Source: Pseudolysinimonas yzui
GTDB lineage: Bacteria > Actinomycetota > Actinomycetes > Actinomycetales > Microbacteriaceae
Direction: 5' to 3'
Assembly: GCF_014653215.1 (NCBI RefSeq)
Contig: NZ_BNAI01000004.1
Span: forward strand, 1 to 64,000
DNA length: 64,000 nucleotides
Below the pieces are notes generated by a model, which had not been told where the DNA came from, did not search any database, and worked only from the letters and a program-made list of their open reading frames with translations. Shown here piece after piece: positions 15,551-24,102 of this stretch (the first letter of the stretch is position 1; every line of letters starts with the position of its first letter). The position numbers and the translations under genes are program-made.

Positions 15551-16939
15551 TCACGGGTGGGTCTCGCCGCGCCCTTCCGGCGTGTTGAGATGGGATTGCG
15601 CATCGCGGATCATCGGCAGTTCGCCGTTGACCGTGAAGTACCGCTTGCCGGCGACGATGAGGTCTTCGGCCGGGAACTTGGTGATGACCTCGCAGCCGTC
15701 GGCGGTCACGACGAGTTCCTCCTCGATCCGCGCGGCGCCCCAGCCATCCGCCGACGGCCAGTAGGTCTCGAGGGCGAACACCATCCCTTCCTCGAGCACT
15801 TCGGGGTGATCCAGCGACACGAGTCGGCTGAAGATCGGCTTCTCCCAGATCGAGAGCCCGATGCCGTGCCCGTACTGCAGGGCGAATGCCGCCTCTTCGT
15901 CGGCGAAGCCGAACTCCTGAGCGGTCGGCCAGACCTTGACGATGTCGGCCGTCGTGGCTCCGGGCTTCACCAGTGCGATCGCCCAGTCCATGTACTCCCG
16001 CGCCCGCTTGTACGCGTCACGCTGCGCGTTCGAGGCGGAGCCGACCGCGAAGGTGCGGTAGTAGCACGTGCGGTAGCCGTTGAAGGAATGCAGGATGTCG
16101 AAGAACGCCGGGTCGCCCGGCCGGATGAGCCGGTCGGAGAAGACGTGCGGATGCGGCGAGCAGCGCTCGCCGGAGATCGCGTTGACGCCTTCGACGTATT
16201 CCGAACCCAGGTCGTAGAGGGTCTTCGCGACCAGTCCGACGGCTTCGTTCTCGCGCACACCCGGCTTGAGGAACCGATACAGCTCGTCGTACGCCGCATC
16301 CACCATCGACGCCGCCTGCGTGAGCAGCCGGATCTCGTCGCCGGTCTTCACCCGGCGGGCTTCCATGAACACCTGCTGGGCGTCGACGACGGTGATGCCG
16401 ACCTTCTGCAACGCGAAGAGGATGGGCAGCTCGATCACATCCACGCCGAGCGGCTGATCGGCCAGCCCGAACTTCTCCAGCTCGCGCTTGATCTTCGCCG
16501 CGACACCCTCGGCGATCTCGGCATCGGGGTGGAACGCGCCGCGCAGCGTCGAGATCCCCGCCCGTGCCCCGCTCTCGAGGCGCGGACGGGTCGCCCCGTG
16601 GTGCGGGGCGTGCGGGTCGGCGTCGGCCTCCGCGGTCGTCGCGTCGAGCCACGGGTTGTAGAGCTGGTGGTGTCGGGCTGCCGAGCCGAAGTCCCAGGAG
16701 ATCGGGTCGGTGTTACGCGTCAGCAGGGCGAACCGGATGAGCTTGTCCATCGCCCAGGTGCCGATGTGCGTCGCGGTCATGTAGCGGATGTTCGAGAAGT
16801 CGAACGCGAGCACGGCCCCGAGGTCGCTGCGATCCAGCTCCGCTTTCAACCGCGCGAGCCGCTCGCGACGCAGTCGATCGAAATCGATCCGCTGTTCCCA
16901 ATCCACGGCGTTGGTGCCGGTGGTTCCGGTGTCCTTCAT
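15551..16939 (-). CDS. M24 'pita-bread' family protein, altered metal site
   Basis: A 462-residue protein: an N-terminal creatinase-like domain (about 20-200, with FDFSNIRYMTATH) and a C-terminal pita-bread domain. Metallopeptidase ligands D281 (PAFFDILH), H358 (YGHGIG), E391 (ALETYW) and a glutamate near 406 (ARIEEEL) are present, but the second aspartate is replaced by C292 (GYRTCYYRT). Known M24 relatives include Xaa-Pro peptidases, metal-free creatinase, ectoine hydrolase and the DMSP lyase DddP; the N-terminal pattern reminds me of the last, but the lost aspartate argues against it. I expect hydrolysis of a small amide or C-N compound. GGAGG precedes ATG 16939. Confidence 0.8.
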   Translation of the reverse strand: MKDTGTTGTNAVDWEQRIDFDRLRRERLARLKAELDRSDLGAVLAFDFSNIRYMTATHIGTWAMDKLIRFALLTRNTDPISWDFGSAARHHQLYNPWLDATTAEADADPHAPHHGATRPRLESGARAGISTLRGAFHPDAEIAEGVAAKIKRELEKFGLADQPLGVDVIELPILFALQKVGITVVDAQQVFMEARRVKTGDEIRLLTQAASMVDAAYDELYRFLKPGVRENEAVGLVAKTLYDLGSEYVEGVNAISGERCSPHPHVFSDRLIRPGDPAFFDILHSFNGYRTCYYRTFAVGSASNAQRDAYKRAREYMDWAIALVKPGATTADIVKVWPTAQEFGFADEEAAFALQYGHGIGLSIWEKPIFSRLVSLDHPEVLEEGMVFALETYWPSADGWGAARIEEELVVTADGCEVITKFPAEDLIVAGKRYFTVNGELPMIRDAQSHLNTPEGRGETHP

Positions 16940-16996
16940 CGAATCCTCCGTTGTGCGTCTCGAGCGACGCGATGGCATGTGTAGGTCGGGCGGATG

Positions 16997-17017
16997 AGTG
17001 TAAAGTGCAGGTGAACA
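16997..17017. promoter_or_regulatory. Possible operator between M24 and cupin regulator genes
   Basis: AGTGTAAAGTGCAG followed by GTGAAC lies between the divergent genes starting at 16939 and 17080. Nearly the same string (AGTGTAAAGCGCTG then CTGAAT) stands on the minus strand at 28412-28392 before the amidohydrolase operon, and a shorter GTGTAAAG lies at 29559-29566 before the second reductase gene. Read leftward it includes TACACT, which could be the -10 of the M24 operon. A shared regulator site is my inference. Confidence 0.45.
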
Positions 17018-17079
17018 GTCGTTCCCACTGACCGATCGGGTCGGCGGGTAGCATCGGCTGACCACGATGGAGGGGCTCG

Positions 17080-17793
17080 ATGACCACGGAGATCGGAGCG
17101 CGACTTCGCGATGCACGGCTGCAGCGCGGCCTGAGCCTTCGCAGCGTCGCGCAAGAGCTCGGCGTGTCGGCATCCCTCGTCTCGCAGGTCGAGACGGGCA
17201 AGACCCAGCCCTCGGTCTCGACGTTGTACGCGCTCGTCAACCACCTCGGCGTCTCGATGGACGAGCTGCTCGGCGTCGGAGTTCCGGCCGCTGAACAGGT
17301 CGAGGCCACGGGCGGCCCCGTGTTCGGGCACGCCGGCGAGATCCTGCCCGCGATTCAGCGGGCGGGAGAGAACCCCGTGCTCGAGATGGAGAACGGGGTG
17401 CGCTGGGAACGCCTGGCGATCGGCGAAGGCGGTCCGGCCGACGCGCTTCTGGTCACCTACGCCCCGGGGGCGACGAGCTCGATCGAGGGGAAGCTCATGC
17501 GCCACTCGGGAGTCGAGTACGCCTACCTCCTCGAGGGTGAACTGACCCTCCAGCTCGACTTCGACACTCACGTGCTGCACCCGGGCGACTCGCTGCAGTT
17601 CGACTCGGTGCGCCCGCACCTGTACTCCAACACCGGCAGCGTGCCCGCCCGCGGCGTGTGGTTCGTCGTCGGGCGTCGCCACCAGAATCAGTCGATGCCC
17701 TCGCCCGTCGGCGCCACGTCCGAGAGCCGGGAGGAGCCGCCGCTCAACTCCGCGGTCGACGTGCTCCAGGCCATGGACCGCCTGCGTAGCTGA
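17080..17793 (+). CDS. XRE-family regulator with C-terminal cupin sensor
   Basis: A 237-residue regulator. Residues 4-60 are a Cro/C1-type helix-turn-helix (LRDARLQRGLSLRSVAQELG, then VSASLVSQVETGKTQPSVST). Residues about 130-205 are a cupin_2 barrel with MRHSGVEYAYLLEGELTLQ and HPGDSLQFDSVRPH. Such proteins sense a small ligand and control nearby catabolic genes. It is read away from the M24-SDR operon and towards the ABC importer genes. GGAGG precedes the ATG. It is the second pathway regulator in the region besides the GntR protein. Confidence 0.9.
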   Translation: MTTEIGARLRDARLQRGLSLRSVAQELGVSASLVSQVETGKTQPSVSTLYALVNHLGVSMDELLGVGVPAAEQVEATGGPVFGHAGEILPAIQRAGENPVLEMENGVRWERLAIGEGGPADALLVTYAPGATSSIEGKLMRHSGVEYAYLLEGELTLQLDFDTHVLHPGDSLQFDSVRPHLYSNTGSVPARGVWFVVGRRHQNQSMPSPVGATSESREEPPLNSAVDVLQAMDRLRS

Positions 17794-17807
17794 CCATCCC
17801 CCGCGCA

Positions 17808-20288
17808 TCAGTGCTCCGCCGCGGGTCGACGTCGCCGGGCGATGAGGGGCAGCACGGCGGCGAACAAGACGAAGGCGCCCTGCAACCAGTACTGCCACGA
17901 CAGGCTCAGCCCGAGGTAGCTGAGGGAGTTCGTGATGACCTGCAGCAATAGCCCCGCGGCCGCGACGGCGAGTGCCGATCCCGAGCCGCCGAAGATGCTG
18001 GCGCCGGCGATCACAATGGCCGTCACCGAGGTCAGCGTGAGCGCCTGAGCGGTGTTCGCATCCCCGATGCCGGTGCGGCTGTAGAGCACGAGTCCGGCGA
18101 CTGCGGCGAGCACACCCGCGGCGATCGTCGCGAACAGCCGCATGCGTGAGACGTCGACCCCCATCCGGTTCGCCTTCACCGGGTCGGACCCCGCGGCCCG
18201 CAACCCCCGGCCGAGGCGCGTGCGCTGCACGACGAACCAGGTCAGCACCGCGATGCCGAGGGCGACGGCCAGCACGAGGGGGACGCCGCCGATCGTCGTG
18301 CCGATCGCGGTCATGATGTCGGCACTCGCCGACCCGCCGGGCATGGGCCGCAGCACCTGCGCGGTGCCGACGACCGCGATCGACGTCACGAGCGTCGCGA
18401 TGACGGGGGGAATCGACAGTCGGGTCACCAGGAGGCCGTTGACGAGGCCGACGACGAGTCCGGCCGTCAGCGCGAGCAGCACCCCGAGCGCGAAGTAGGC
18501 CGGCCCGCCCTGCCCGAAGAAGGACAGCACCACGGCCGAGAGGGCGACCACGGATCCGACGCTGAGATCGATGCCCCCGGTCATCACGACGAGCAGCTGG
18601 GCCAGGCCGACCAGGATGATGACGGCTGCGGCCGCGAGCAGCTGGCTGAGATTGAGCGGCGTGAGGAACGCCGACGACACGAATGTGGTCGCCGTGGCGA
18701 GCACGATGGTCAGGGCGACGAGTACTCCCGCCTGAAGTTCGCCGCGCAGCATCCCTCCCGAGCGGCGGCGCCGCGGCACCGCGCTGACCGCCGTCACCGA
18801 CCCGGTCGCCGTCGAGCGCACCGCCGTGCCCGTGATGGACCGCTCGTTGACCTCGTCGCCGCTGAGGTTGCCCATCACTTCGCCGCGGGAGAAGACGAGA
18901 ACCCGATCGCACAGCCCCTCGAGTTCGACCGCGTCGGTGCTGAGCACGACGACGGCGACTCCGGACTCGGCCAGTCCGCGCAGGAAGGCGTAGATCTCGA
19001 CCCGCGCTCCGGCATCGACGCCCTGGGTCGGGTCTTCGACGAGCAGCACCTTCGGCTCGCTCAAGCGTGCGCGGGCGAGCAGCACCTTCTGCTGGTTGCC
19101 GCCGGAGAGGGAGGCGACGGGCGTCTCGAGGGTCGGGGTCTTGACCGACAGGCCGGCGATCGCCTCCCGCGTCTTGCGGTACTCGCGTGGTCGATCGACG
19201 AAGCCGGTCGGCATCACGTTGTCGAGCGAAGGCGAGACGGCGTTCTCGCGCACCGACATCTTGCCGAACATCGCTTCACCGAGCCGGTCGCCCGGCAGGA
19301 ACGCCACCCCGGCACGCGTCGCCGCACGGTAGGACCGCACGGAGCTCTCACGCCCGCCGACCAGGACCCGCCCTGAGGTGGCTCCCCGGCCTCCGATGGC
19401 GCGCAGTGCCTCGCGTTGACCGTTTCCTTCGACGCCCGCGAAGCCGATGATCTGCCCGGGAAGAACCGAGAACGACAGATTCGAGAACCCGGCCCCCGAC
19501 AGTTCGAGCACCTCGAGCACCGGCTCGGCGCCCGCAGCGACGGATGCCTTCTCGGGGAAGGTCGTCTCGAGAGAACGTCCGACGATGAGTTCGACGATCT
19601 TGTCCTCATCGAAGTCGGACACCTTGCCGCGACCGACGACCTTGCCGTCGCGGAGCACCGTCAGCTCCTCGGCGATCTCGACGACCTCGGGGATGCGGTG
19701 GGTGATGTAGACGATCGCGACGTCGCGGGCGAGCAGCTCCTGGATGCGCGCGAACAGCCAGCGCGTCTCTTCCGGGCCGAGCGCCTCGGTCGGTTCGTCG
19801 AGGACGAGCACGTCGGGGTGCGACGCGAGCGCGGCGGCGATCTCGATGAGGTGCGCCTCGCGCAGGGTCAGCGCCCCGACGGTCGCGTTCGGGTCGATCT
19901 CGAGACCGAGCCGCTCGAAGTGCGCCGTCAGCCAGGCCGCCGCACCCCGACGGGCCGGGCGCTTCGACTCGGGGAGCAGCAACAGCACCGCGTCGACGAC
20001 GCTCAGCGAGGGTGCGAGCGCGGGAACCTGATAGACGATCGCGAGCCCGCGCTCGCGAGCCACCCGCGGTTGGATGCGGGTGAATTCTTCGCCGGCGAGG
20101 CCGATCGTGCCCGAATCAGGCACGACCGACCCCGCCGCGATTCCGACGAGTGTCGACTTCCCCGCGCCGTTCTCGCCCAGGATCGCGTGAACCTTTCCAC
20201 GCGCCACGGCGACGGTCACATCGCTCAGGGCACGCACACCCGGATAGGTCTTGGTGATCCCGGAGAGAACGAGAGCCGGTTGGGTCAT
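17808..20288 (-). CDS. ABC importer: two ATPase domains fused to a permease
   Basis: An 826-residue fusion. About 1-235 is the first ATPase (Walker A GENGAGKST, signature-side LTLREAHLIEIAAAL, Walker B VLVLDEPTEAL). About 250-490 is the second, with a degenerate Walker A (GVEGNGQREAL) but a good LSGGNQQK signature, as in RbsA-type proteins. About 520-826 is a permease of the RbsC type (MTGGIDLSVGSVVALSAVV). In the sugar-importer class these are normally separate genes. MTQPAL at 20288 is preceded by AAAGGA; a start six codons earlier lacks support. With the separate permease at 21514 it would give a transporter with two unlike membrane subunits. The substrate is probably not ribose given the context. 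Confidence 0.9.
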   Translation of the reverse strand: MTQPALVLSGITKTYPGVRALSDVTVAVARGKVHAILGENGAGKSTLVGIAAGSVVPDSGTIGLAGEEFTRIQPRVARERGLAIVYQVPALAPSLSVVDAVLLLLPESKRPARRGAAAWLTAHFERLGLEIDPNATVGALTLREAHLIEIAAALASHPDVLVLDEPTEALGPEETRWLFARIQELLARDVAIVYITHRIPEVVEIAEELTVLRDGKVVGRGKVSDFDEDKIVELIVGRSLETTFPEKASVAAGAEPVLEVLELSGAGFSNLSFSVLPGQIIGFAGVEGNGQREALRAIGGRGATSGRVLVGGRESSVRSYRAATRAGVAFLPGDRLGEAMFGKMSVRENAVSPSLDNVMPTGFVDRPREYRKTREAIAGLSVKTPTLETPVASLSGGNQQKVLLARARLSEPKVLLVEDPTQGVDAGARVEIYAFLRGLAESGVAVVVLSTDAVELEGLCDRVLVFSRGEVMGNLSGDEVNERSITGTAVRSTATGSVTAVSAVPRRRRSGGMLRGELQAGVLVALTIVLATATTFVSSAFLTPLNLSQLLAAAAVIILVGLAQLLVVMTGGIDLSVGSVVALSAVVLSFFGQGGPAYFALGVLLALTAGLVVGLVNGLLVTRLSIPPVIATLVTSIAVVGTAQVLRPMPGGSASADIMTAIGTTIGGVPLVLAVALGIAVLTWFVVQRTRLGRGLRAAGSDPVKANRMGVDVSRMRLFATIAAGVLAAVAGLVLYSRTGIGDANTAQALTLTSVTAIVIAGASIFGGSGSALAVAAAGLLLQVITNSLSYLGLSLSWQYWLQGAFVLFAAVLPLIARRRRPAAEH

Positions 20289-20335
20289 CGTCGGAGTTCC
20301 TTTCATTTCAGCTGGGTGTGGTCAGCCGACCGCGA

Positions 20336-21517
20336 TCACCCGAAGAGGGCGGCGATCTCGTCAGCCGTCAGCAGCGACGAGGGCGTCGCGTCAGCCGGGG
20401 CGTCGGGCAGGCAGGCCTCGTCGGGATGCACGGATCCATCCGTGGCTCCCGTCGAGTCCTCGTAGAGCGAGAACTGGAAGATCGACGGCTCCGGGTCGGA
20501 GCCTCCGGTGAACGCGGCCAGCGCCTTGCGGAGCGCGACGCGACCGTTCCAGGTGCGCGAGGTGACCGTGGCGAGCTCGTAGCTCGGGTTGGTCTCCTTG
20601 AGAGCGGCGAACCCGCAGGACAGCGAGTTGTCGTCGGTCGAGGTGATCGGCGGGAGCGGAAGGCCGGCGGCCTCGTACGCCCGGATGACACCCGACGCCA
20701 CGGCGCCGTAGTCGGCGATCACCGCATCGATGTCGGGGTACTGCGAGAGCAGCCCCGCCATCGCCTGCTGCGCCTGCGCCGGGTCCCAGTTGGTGACGAC
20801 CGGCTCGGGGGTGAGCAGGGTGATCTGCGGGTTGTCCGCGAACACCTCGGTGATGCCTTCGAACTCCTGCACCGACACGAGGGCGCCGGCCGGCCCGCCG
20901 AGGAACACGACGTTGCCGCCCTCGTCGCCGAGCAGCTCGACGACCCACTCCGCCCACGCCGCTCCGGATGCCGCGGCATCCTGGTCGGTGTAGTCGAGGT
21001 AGTCGACGCCGCGCTCGCCCTGCGGGTCGGAGGCGAAGTTGACGACGATCGAGCCGGCCTGCGTGGCCTGCCGGATCGCGGGCAGGTGCGCCTCACCGGG
21101 ACCGGCATCCGGGATCACCAGGATGATGTCGGTGCCCTTCGAGGCCAGGCTGGTGATGCCGGAGGTCGTCGCCTCGAGGTCACCGCGACCGGCGACGAAC
21201 TCGACACCGGTGATCGCCGGGCACTTCGCCGCTTCGCTCTCGATCTCGGCGAGGACGGTCTTCGACCAGGAGTTGGTGCCGTAGCCGTCGACGACGCCGA
21301 CCGAGATCTCGCCCTCCTCGGGGCAGATGTCGGCGATGTCGGCGAACTGGTCGACCGTGCCGACCGAGCCGGCCGCGATGTCGGCCTCGAGGTTGTTGCC
21401 CGTACCGTCGCCGCTGCTGGAGTTGGTGGACGAACAGCCGGCGAGCACGAGCGCGCCCAGGGTGACGGCTCCGATCACCGCCGCCCGGATCGAATGATGC
21501 TTGCTGATGTGATTCAC
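20336..21517 (-). CDS. ABC substrate-binding lipoprotein, PBP type 1
   Basis: A 393-residue exported lipoprotein: signal peptide with lipobox LVLAGC (lipidated cysteine about residue 28), a Ser/Gly-rich spacer and a type 1 periplasmic-binding fold (EGEISVGVVDGYGTNSW to the C terminus). It would capture the substrate outside the cell and hand it to the two permease parts. Family members bind sugars, nucleosides and autoinducer-2, and the closest known type cannot be fixed by eye. GTG at 21517 has GAGGAG before it and overlaps the stop of the upstream permease gene. Confidence 0.92.
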   Translation of the reverse strand: MNHISKHHSIRAAVIGAVTLGALVLAGCSSTNSSSGDGTGNNLEADIAAGSVGTVDQFADIADICPEEGEISVGVVDGYGTNSWSKTVLAEIESEAAKCPAITGVEFVAGRGDLEATTSGITSLASKGTDIILVIPDAGPGEAHLPAIRQATQAGSIVVNFASDPQGERGVDYLDYTDQDAAASGAAWAEWVVELLGDEGGNVVFLGGPAGALVSVQEFEGITEVFADNPQITLLTPEPVVTNWDPAQAQQAMAGLLSQYPDIDAVIADYGAVASGVIRAYEAAGLPLPPITSTDDNSLSCGFAALKETNPSYELATVTSRTWNGRVALRKALAAFTGGSDPEPSIFQFSLYEDSTGATDGSVHPDEACLPDAPADATPSSLLTADEIAALFG

Positions 21518-22575
21518 TGCACACTCCTCGTTGAGTCATCGGGTGATGAGTTGGGTTGTGTTGCACGCCTCTGCACGAGGCCGCGAAGCCTCGCCGAGGA
21601 GCCGCCCAGCTGAAGCTGGGCGACGATCCCGACGCCGATGATGAGCGCCTGGACGATGTTCTGCACGGCGGTCGCCTGCGTGAAGGTCTGCACGAGCTGG
21701 CTGAGTTGCGCGAGGAACAGCGCACCGAGAGCCGTACCGACGAGGCTTCCGCGACCCCCGGTGAGCGCGGTTCCGCCGAGTACGACGGCCGCGATCGAGG
21801 GGAGCAGATAGACGTTGCCCGCGGTGAGGATCGGCTGGCGCAGCAAGCCCGCGAGGAGCACGCCGCCGATCGCCGCGAGGAAGGTTGCGAGGCCGTAGGC
21901 CGAGATCACGTAGGCCTTGACCGGGATGCCGATCACCTCGGCGCTGCGCGGGTTCTCGCCCACGAGTTCGAACCGACGCCCGAGCCGGGTCAGCTTCAGC
22001 ACGGCCTGCACGACGATGACCAGCACGACCGCGATCACGGCGAGCACGGGGACGCCGCCGACCCGATCGAGCGCGAAGTCGGAGAGGGCTTCGGGTGCCT
22101 GCGCCGCGAAGCCGCCCGAGACCGCGTACACCGCACCGACCAGGAGCGCGTTGCTCGCGATGGTGACCACGAGCGGTGGAAGGCCGAAGACGGCGATGAC
22201 GACACCGCTGAGCACGCCGAACAGCGTGGTGCCGAGGACGGCGATCACGACCGCGAGCGGCAACCCGATGGCCGGGTCGGATCCGAACTTCGCCGCGATG
22301 AACGCCGCAAGAGTCACGGCGCCCGGGATCGACAGGTCGAGACCGCCCTGCTGGATCACCAGGGTCTGCCCGACCGCGATGATCGCGGTGAGCGCGGCGA
22401 AGGGGAGCATCGACACGATCGCCGTCGGGCCCACGCTTCCGATCGCGATGAGCGGGCTCACCAGGAACAGTGCCAGCACGGCGATGAGGGCGCGCGTGCT
22501 CGGCCACGAGAGCACGAGCGCGGGCAGCGGTCGGCGATCCAGCACGGTGGATGCCTGCGGGGGCACGCCGTTCAT
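21514..22575 (-). CDS. ABC importer permease, ribose/sugar-type
   Basis: A 353-residue membrane protein with about nine to ten helices and the family signature QQGGLDLSIPGAVTLAAF. It is a paralogue of the permease part fused to the ATPase at 17808. Its ATG (22575) overlaps the amidohydrolase stop by ATGA and its TGA overlaps the binding-protein GTG, so amidohydrolase, permease, binding protein and ATPase form one operon. The linkage to an amidohydrolase suggests that the imported compound is that enzyme's substrate. Confidence 0.9.
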   Translation of the reverse strand: MNGVPPQASTVLDRRPLPALVLSWPSTRALIAVLALFLVSPLIAIGSVGPTAIVSMLPFAALTAIIAVGQTLVIQQGGLDLSIPGAVTLAAFIAAKFGSDPAIGLPLAVVIAVLGTTLFGVLSGVVIAVFGLPPLVVTIASNALLVGAVYAVSGGFAAQAPEALSDFALDRVGGVPVLAVIAVVLVIVVQAVLKLTRLGRRFELVGENPRSAEVIGIPVKAYVISAYGLATFLAAIGGVLLAGLLRQPILTAGNVYLLPSIAAVVLGGTALTGGRGSLVGTALGALFLAQLSQLVQTFTQATAVQNIVQALIIGVGIVAQLQLGGSSARLRGLVQRRATQPNSSPDDSTRSVQ

Positions 22576-23957
22576 CAGCCCGCGGCCAGCACGGGATGCC
22601 ATCCGCCGCCGAGTTCGGCTTCGGGCATCTCGCCGACGATGTAGTCGCGCGAGGCCGTCGCCATCGCACGGAGCTTGGCGTAGTCGACCCCGACGAGGCG
22701 GCCGTCCTTCTTCACCTGCGTGCCGGCGACCCAGACGTCGCGCACCAGCCCCGGGTGGGCGTTGTAGACGACGGCACCGAACGGGTTGTTCATCGGCGTC
22801 ATCGCGAGCGACTGGTCGTCGAGCACGACGATGTCGGCCGCCTTGCCCACCTCGAGGGATCCGGTCACGTCGCCGAGCCCGGCAGCGTTCGCGCCGTCGA
22901 GCGTCGCGAACTGCAGCACCTCGGCGCAGGTGAGGCCGATGCGCTCGATGACCTCGCCCGTCTCGACGGCGGGTGCGTTGTCGAGCGCGCGCTGCATGCC
23001 CAGGGCGGTGCGCATCGTGCCGAACATGTGGCCGCCGTTGCTGCTGCAGACGTCGATCGAGAAGGTCGGGCGGATGCCGTGCTTCAGCAGCCGTCCCGTC
23101 GCGGGGTAGCCGTGTCCCATCTGCATCTCGACGTCGGGCGACACCGAGGCGGTGCCGCCGGAGTCGGCGATCAGCTGCAGTTCGTCGTCGCCGAGTGTGC
23201 AGCAGTGCACGTAGGTGATGCGATCGGAGAGCTGCCCGTCGGCCTTCATCTTGCGGATCGGGCCCGACTTGCCCCAGTACCCGTCTCCGACGTGGATCGT
23301 GACGCGCAGGTCGAGTTCGTCGGCGAGACGGAAGTCGTGGGCGTTGACCTCAGGCGTCGTGAACTGCGGTCCGCGGAGCGCGAGCGCCATCGTCACGAGA
23401 CCGGTGTTGTCGCTGAAGTAGCGGTCGCGCACCCGTCGGGCGTCTTCGGCGGGGTGGTTGTTCGGCGACGGCAGCGGCGCCCCCCACTGCTTCGACCCGC
23501 CTCCGTGGGCGAAGACGGCACGCATGCCGGTGTCGGTGAGCGCCTGAACGGCGGCGTCGGCGTGCTCCGGAGTCGCGAGGTTGTGCGACCAGTCGACGAG
23601 GGTCGTGATGCCGGAGTCGAGGGCCTCGAGTGCGCCGAGGTAGTTGCCGGCGTAGGTGTCTTCGGGGCGGTAGTACTTGCTCAGCCCGGTGTGCAGCCCC
23701 GCGAGGTACTCGGTGAGCGACCAGTCGGAGGCGACGTTGCGCACGACGGACTGCCAGGTGTGCCGGTGGGTGTCGACGAAGCCCGGGAGCACGATGCGTC
23801 CGGTGACGTCGATGATCTCGGCGTCCGCGACGGCGAGATCATGGCCGATCGCGGCGACCTTCCCGTCGTCGATCAGCAGGTCGGCTCCCTCGAGGGATTC
23901 GCCGGGGGTGGCGGAGGTGATGATGATGCCGCCACGAAGCAGTGTGCGCTTGCTCAT
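22575..23957 (-). CDS. Amidohydrolase 1 (AtzA/SAH-deaminase-like)
   Basis: A 460-residue metal-dependent hydrolase of the cyclic amidohydrolase superfamily. Metal and catalytic residues are all present: HxH in VDTHRHTWQ (H64, H66), H222 (VTIHVGD), H251 (YVHCCTLG) and D302 (FSIDVCSS). The subgroup contains S-adenosylhomocysteine/guanine-type deaminases and the triazine hydrolases AtzA/TrzN, so the likely reaction is loss of ammonia or another leaving group from an N-heterocycle. It is the first gene of the importer operon and a paralogue of the enzymes at 24103 and 26905. Confidence 0.88.
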   Translation of the reverse strand: MSKRTLLRGGIIITSATPGESLEGADLLIDDGKVAAIGHDLAVADAEIIDVTGRIVLPGFVDTHRHTWQSVVRNVASDWSLTEYLAGLHTGLSKYYRPEDTYAGNYLGALEALDSGITTLVDWSHNLATPEHADAAVQALTDTGMRAVFAHGGGSKQWGAPLPSPNNHPAEDARRVRDRYFSDNTGLVTMALALRGPQFTTPEVNAHDFRLADELDLRVTIHVGDGYWGKSGPIRKMKADGQLSDRITYVHCCTLGDDELQLIADSGGTASVSPDVEMQMGHGYPATGRLLKHGIRPTFSIDVCSSNGGHMFGTMRTALGMQRALDNAPAVETGEVIERIGLTCAEVLQFATLDGANAAGLGDVTGSLEVGKAADIVVLDDQSLAMTPMNNPFGAVVYNAHPGLVRDVWVAGTQVKKDGRLVGVDYAKLRAMATASRDYIVGEMPEAELGGGWHPVLAAG

Positions 23958-24027
23958 GTCGAGAGTTGACTCCTGGTTCGGGTGACGGCACTGTCACGTT
24001 CCGCGCCGTCGTGGGTGTGTGCGCACG

Positions 24028-24056
24028 ACTCTAGAAGCCTGACTGCACACTGTCAA
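24028..24056 (-). promoter_or_regulatory. Promoter of amidohydrolase 1 / importer operon
   Basis: On the minus strand a perfect TTGACA (24056-24051), 17-base spacer and TAGAGT (24033-24028), about 70 bases before the ATG at 23957. AGTGTGCAG (24051-24043) directly after the -35 resembles the AGTGTAAAG motif found at 16997 and 28412. Confidence 0.7.
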
Positions 24057-24102
24057 GTAGAGGTTACCGTTTTGTCCAGTGAAGCTGAACAACGGTCGCA
24101 GC

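Noticed and set aside
15551-16939. Naming the M24 protein a DMSP lyase (DddP) or creatinase
   Set aside because: The N-terminal pattern is suggestive, but one DddP metal ligand is missing and there are no other DMSP or creatine genes around.
17808-22575. Calling the importer a ribose transporter
   Set aside because: Only the general class can be seen; no ribokinase or pentose gene is near, and the operon begins with an amidohydrolase.
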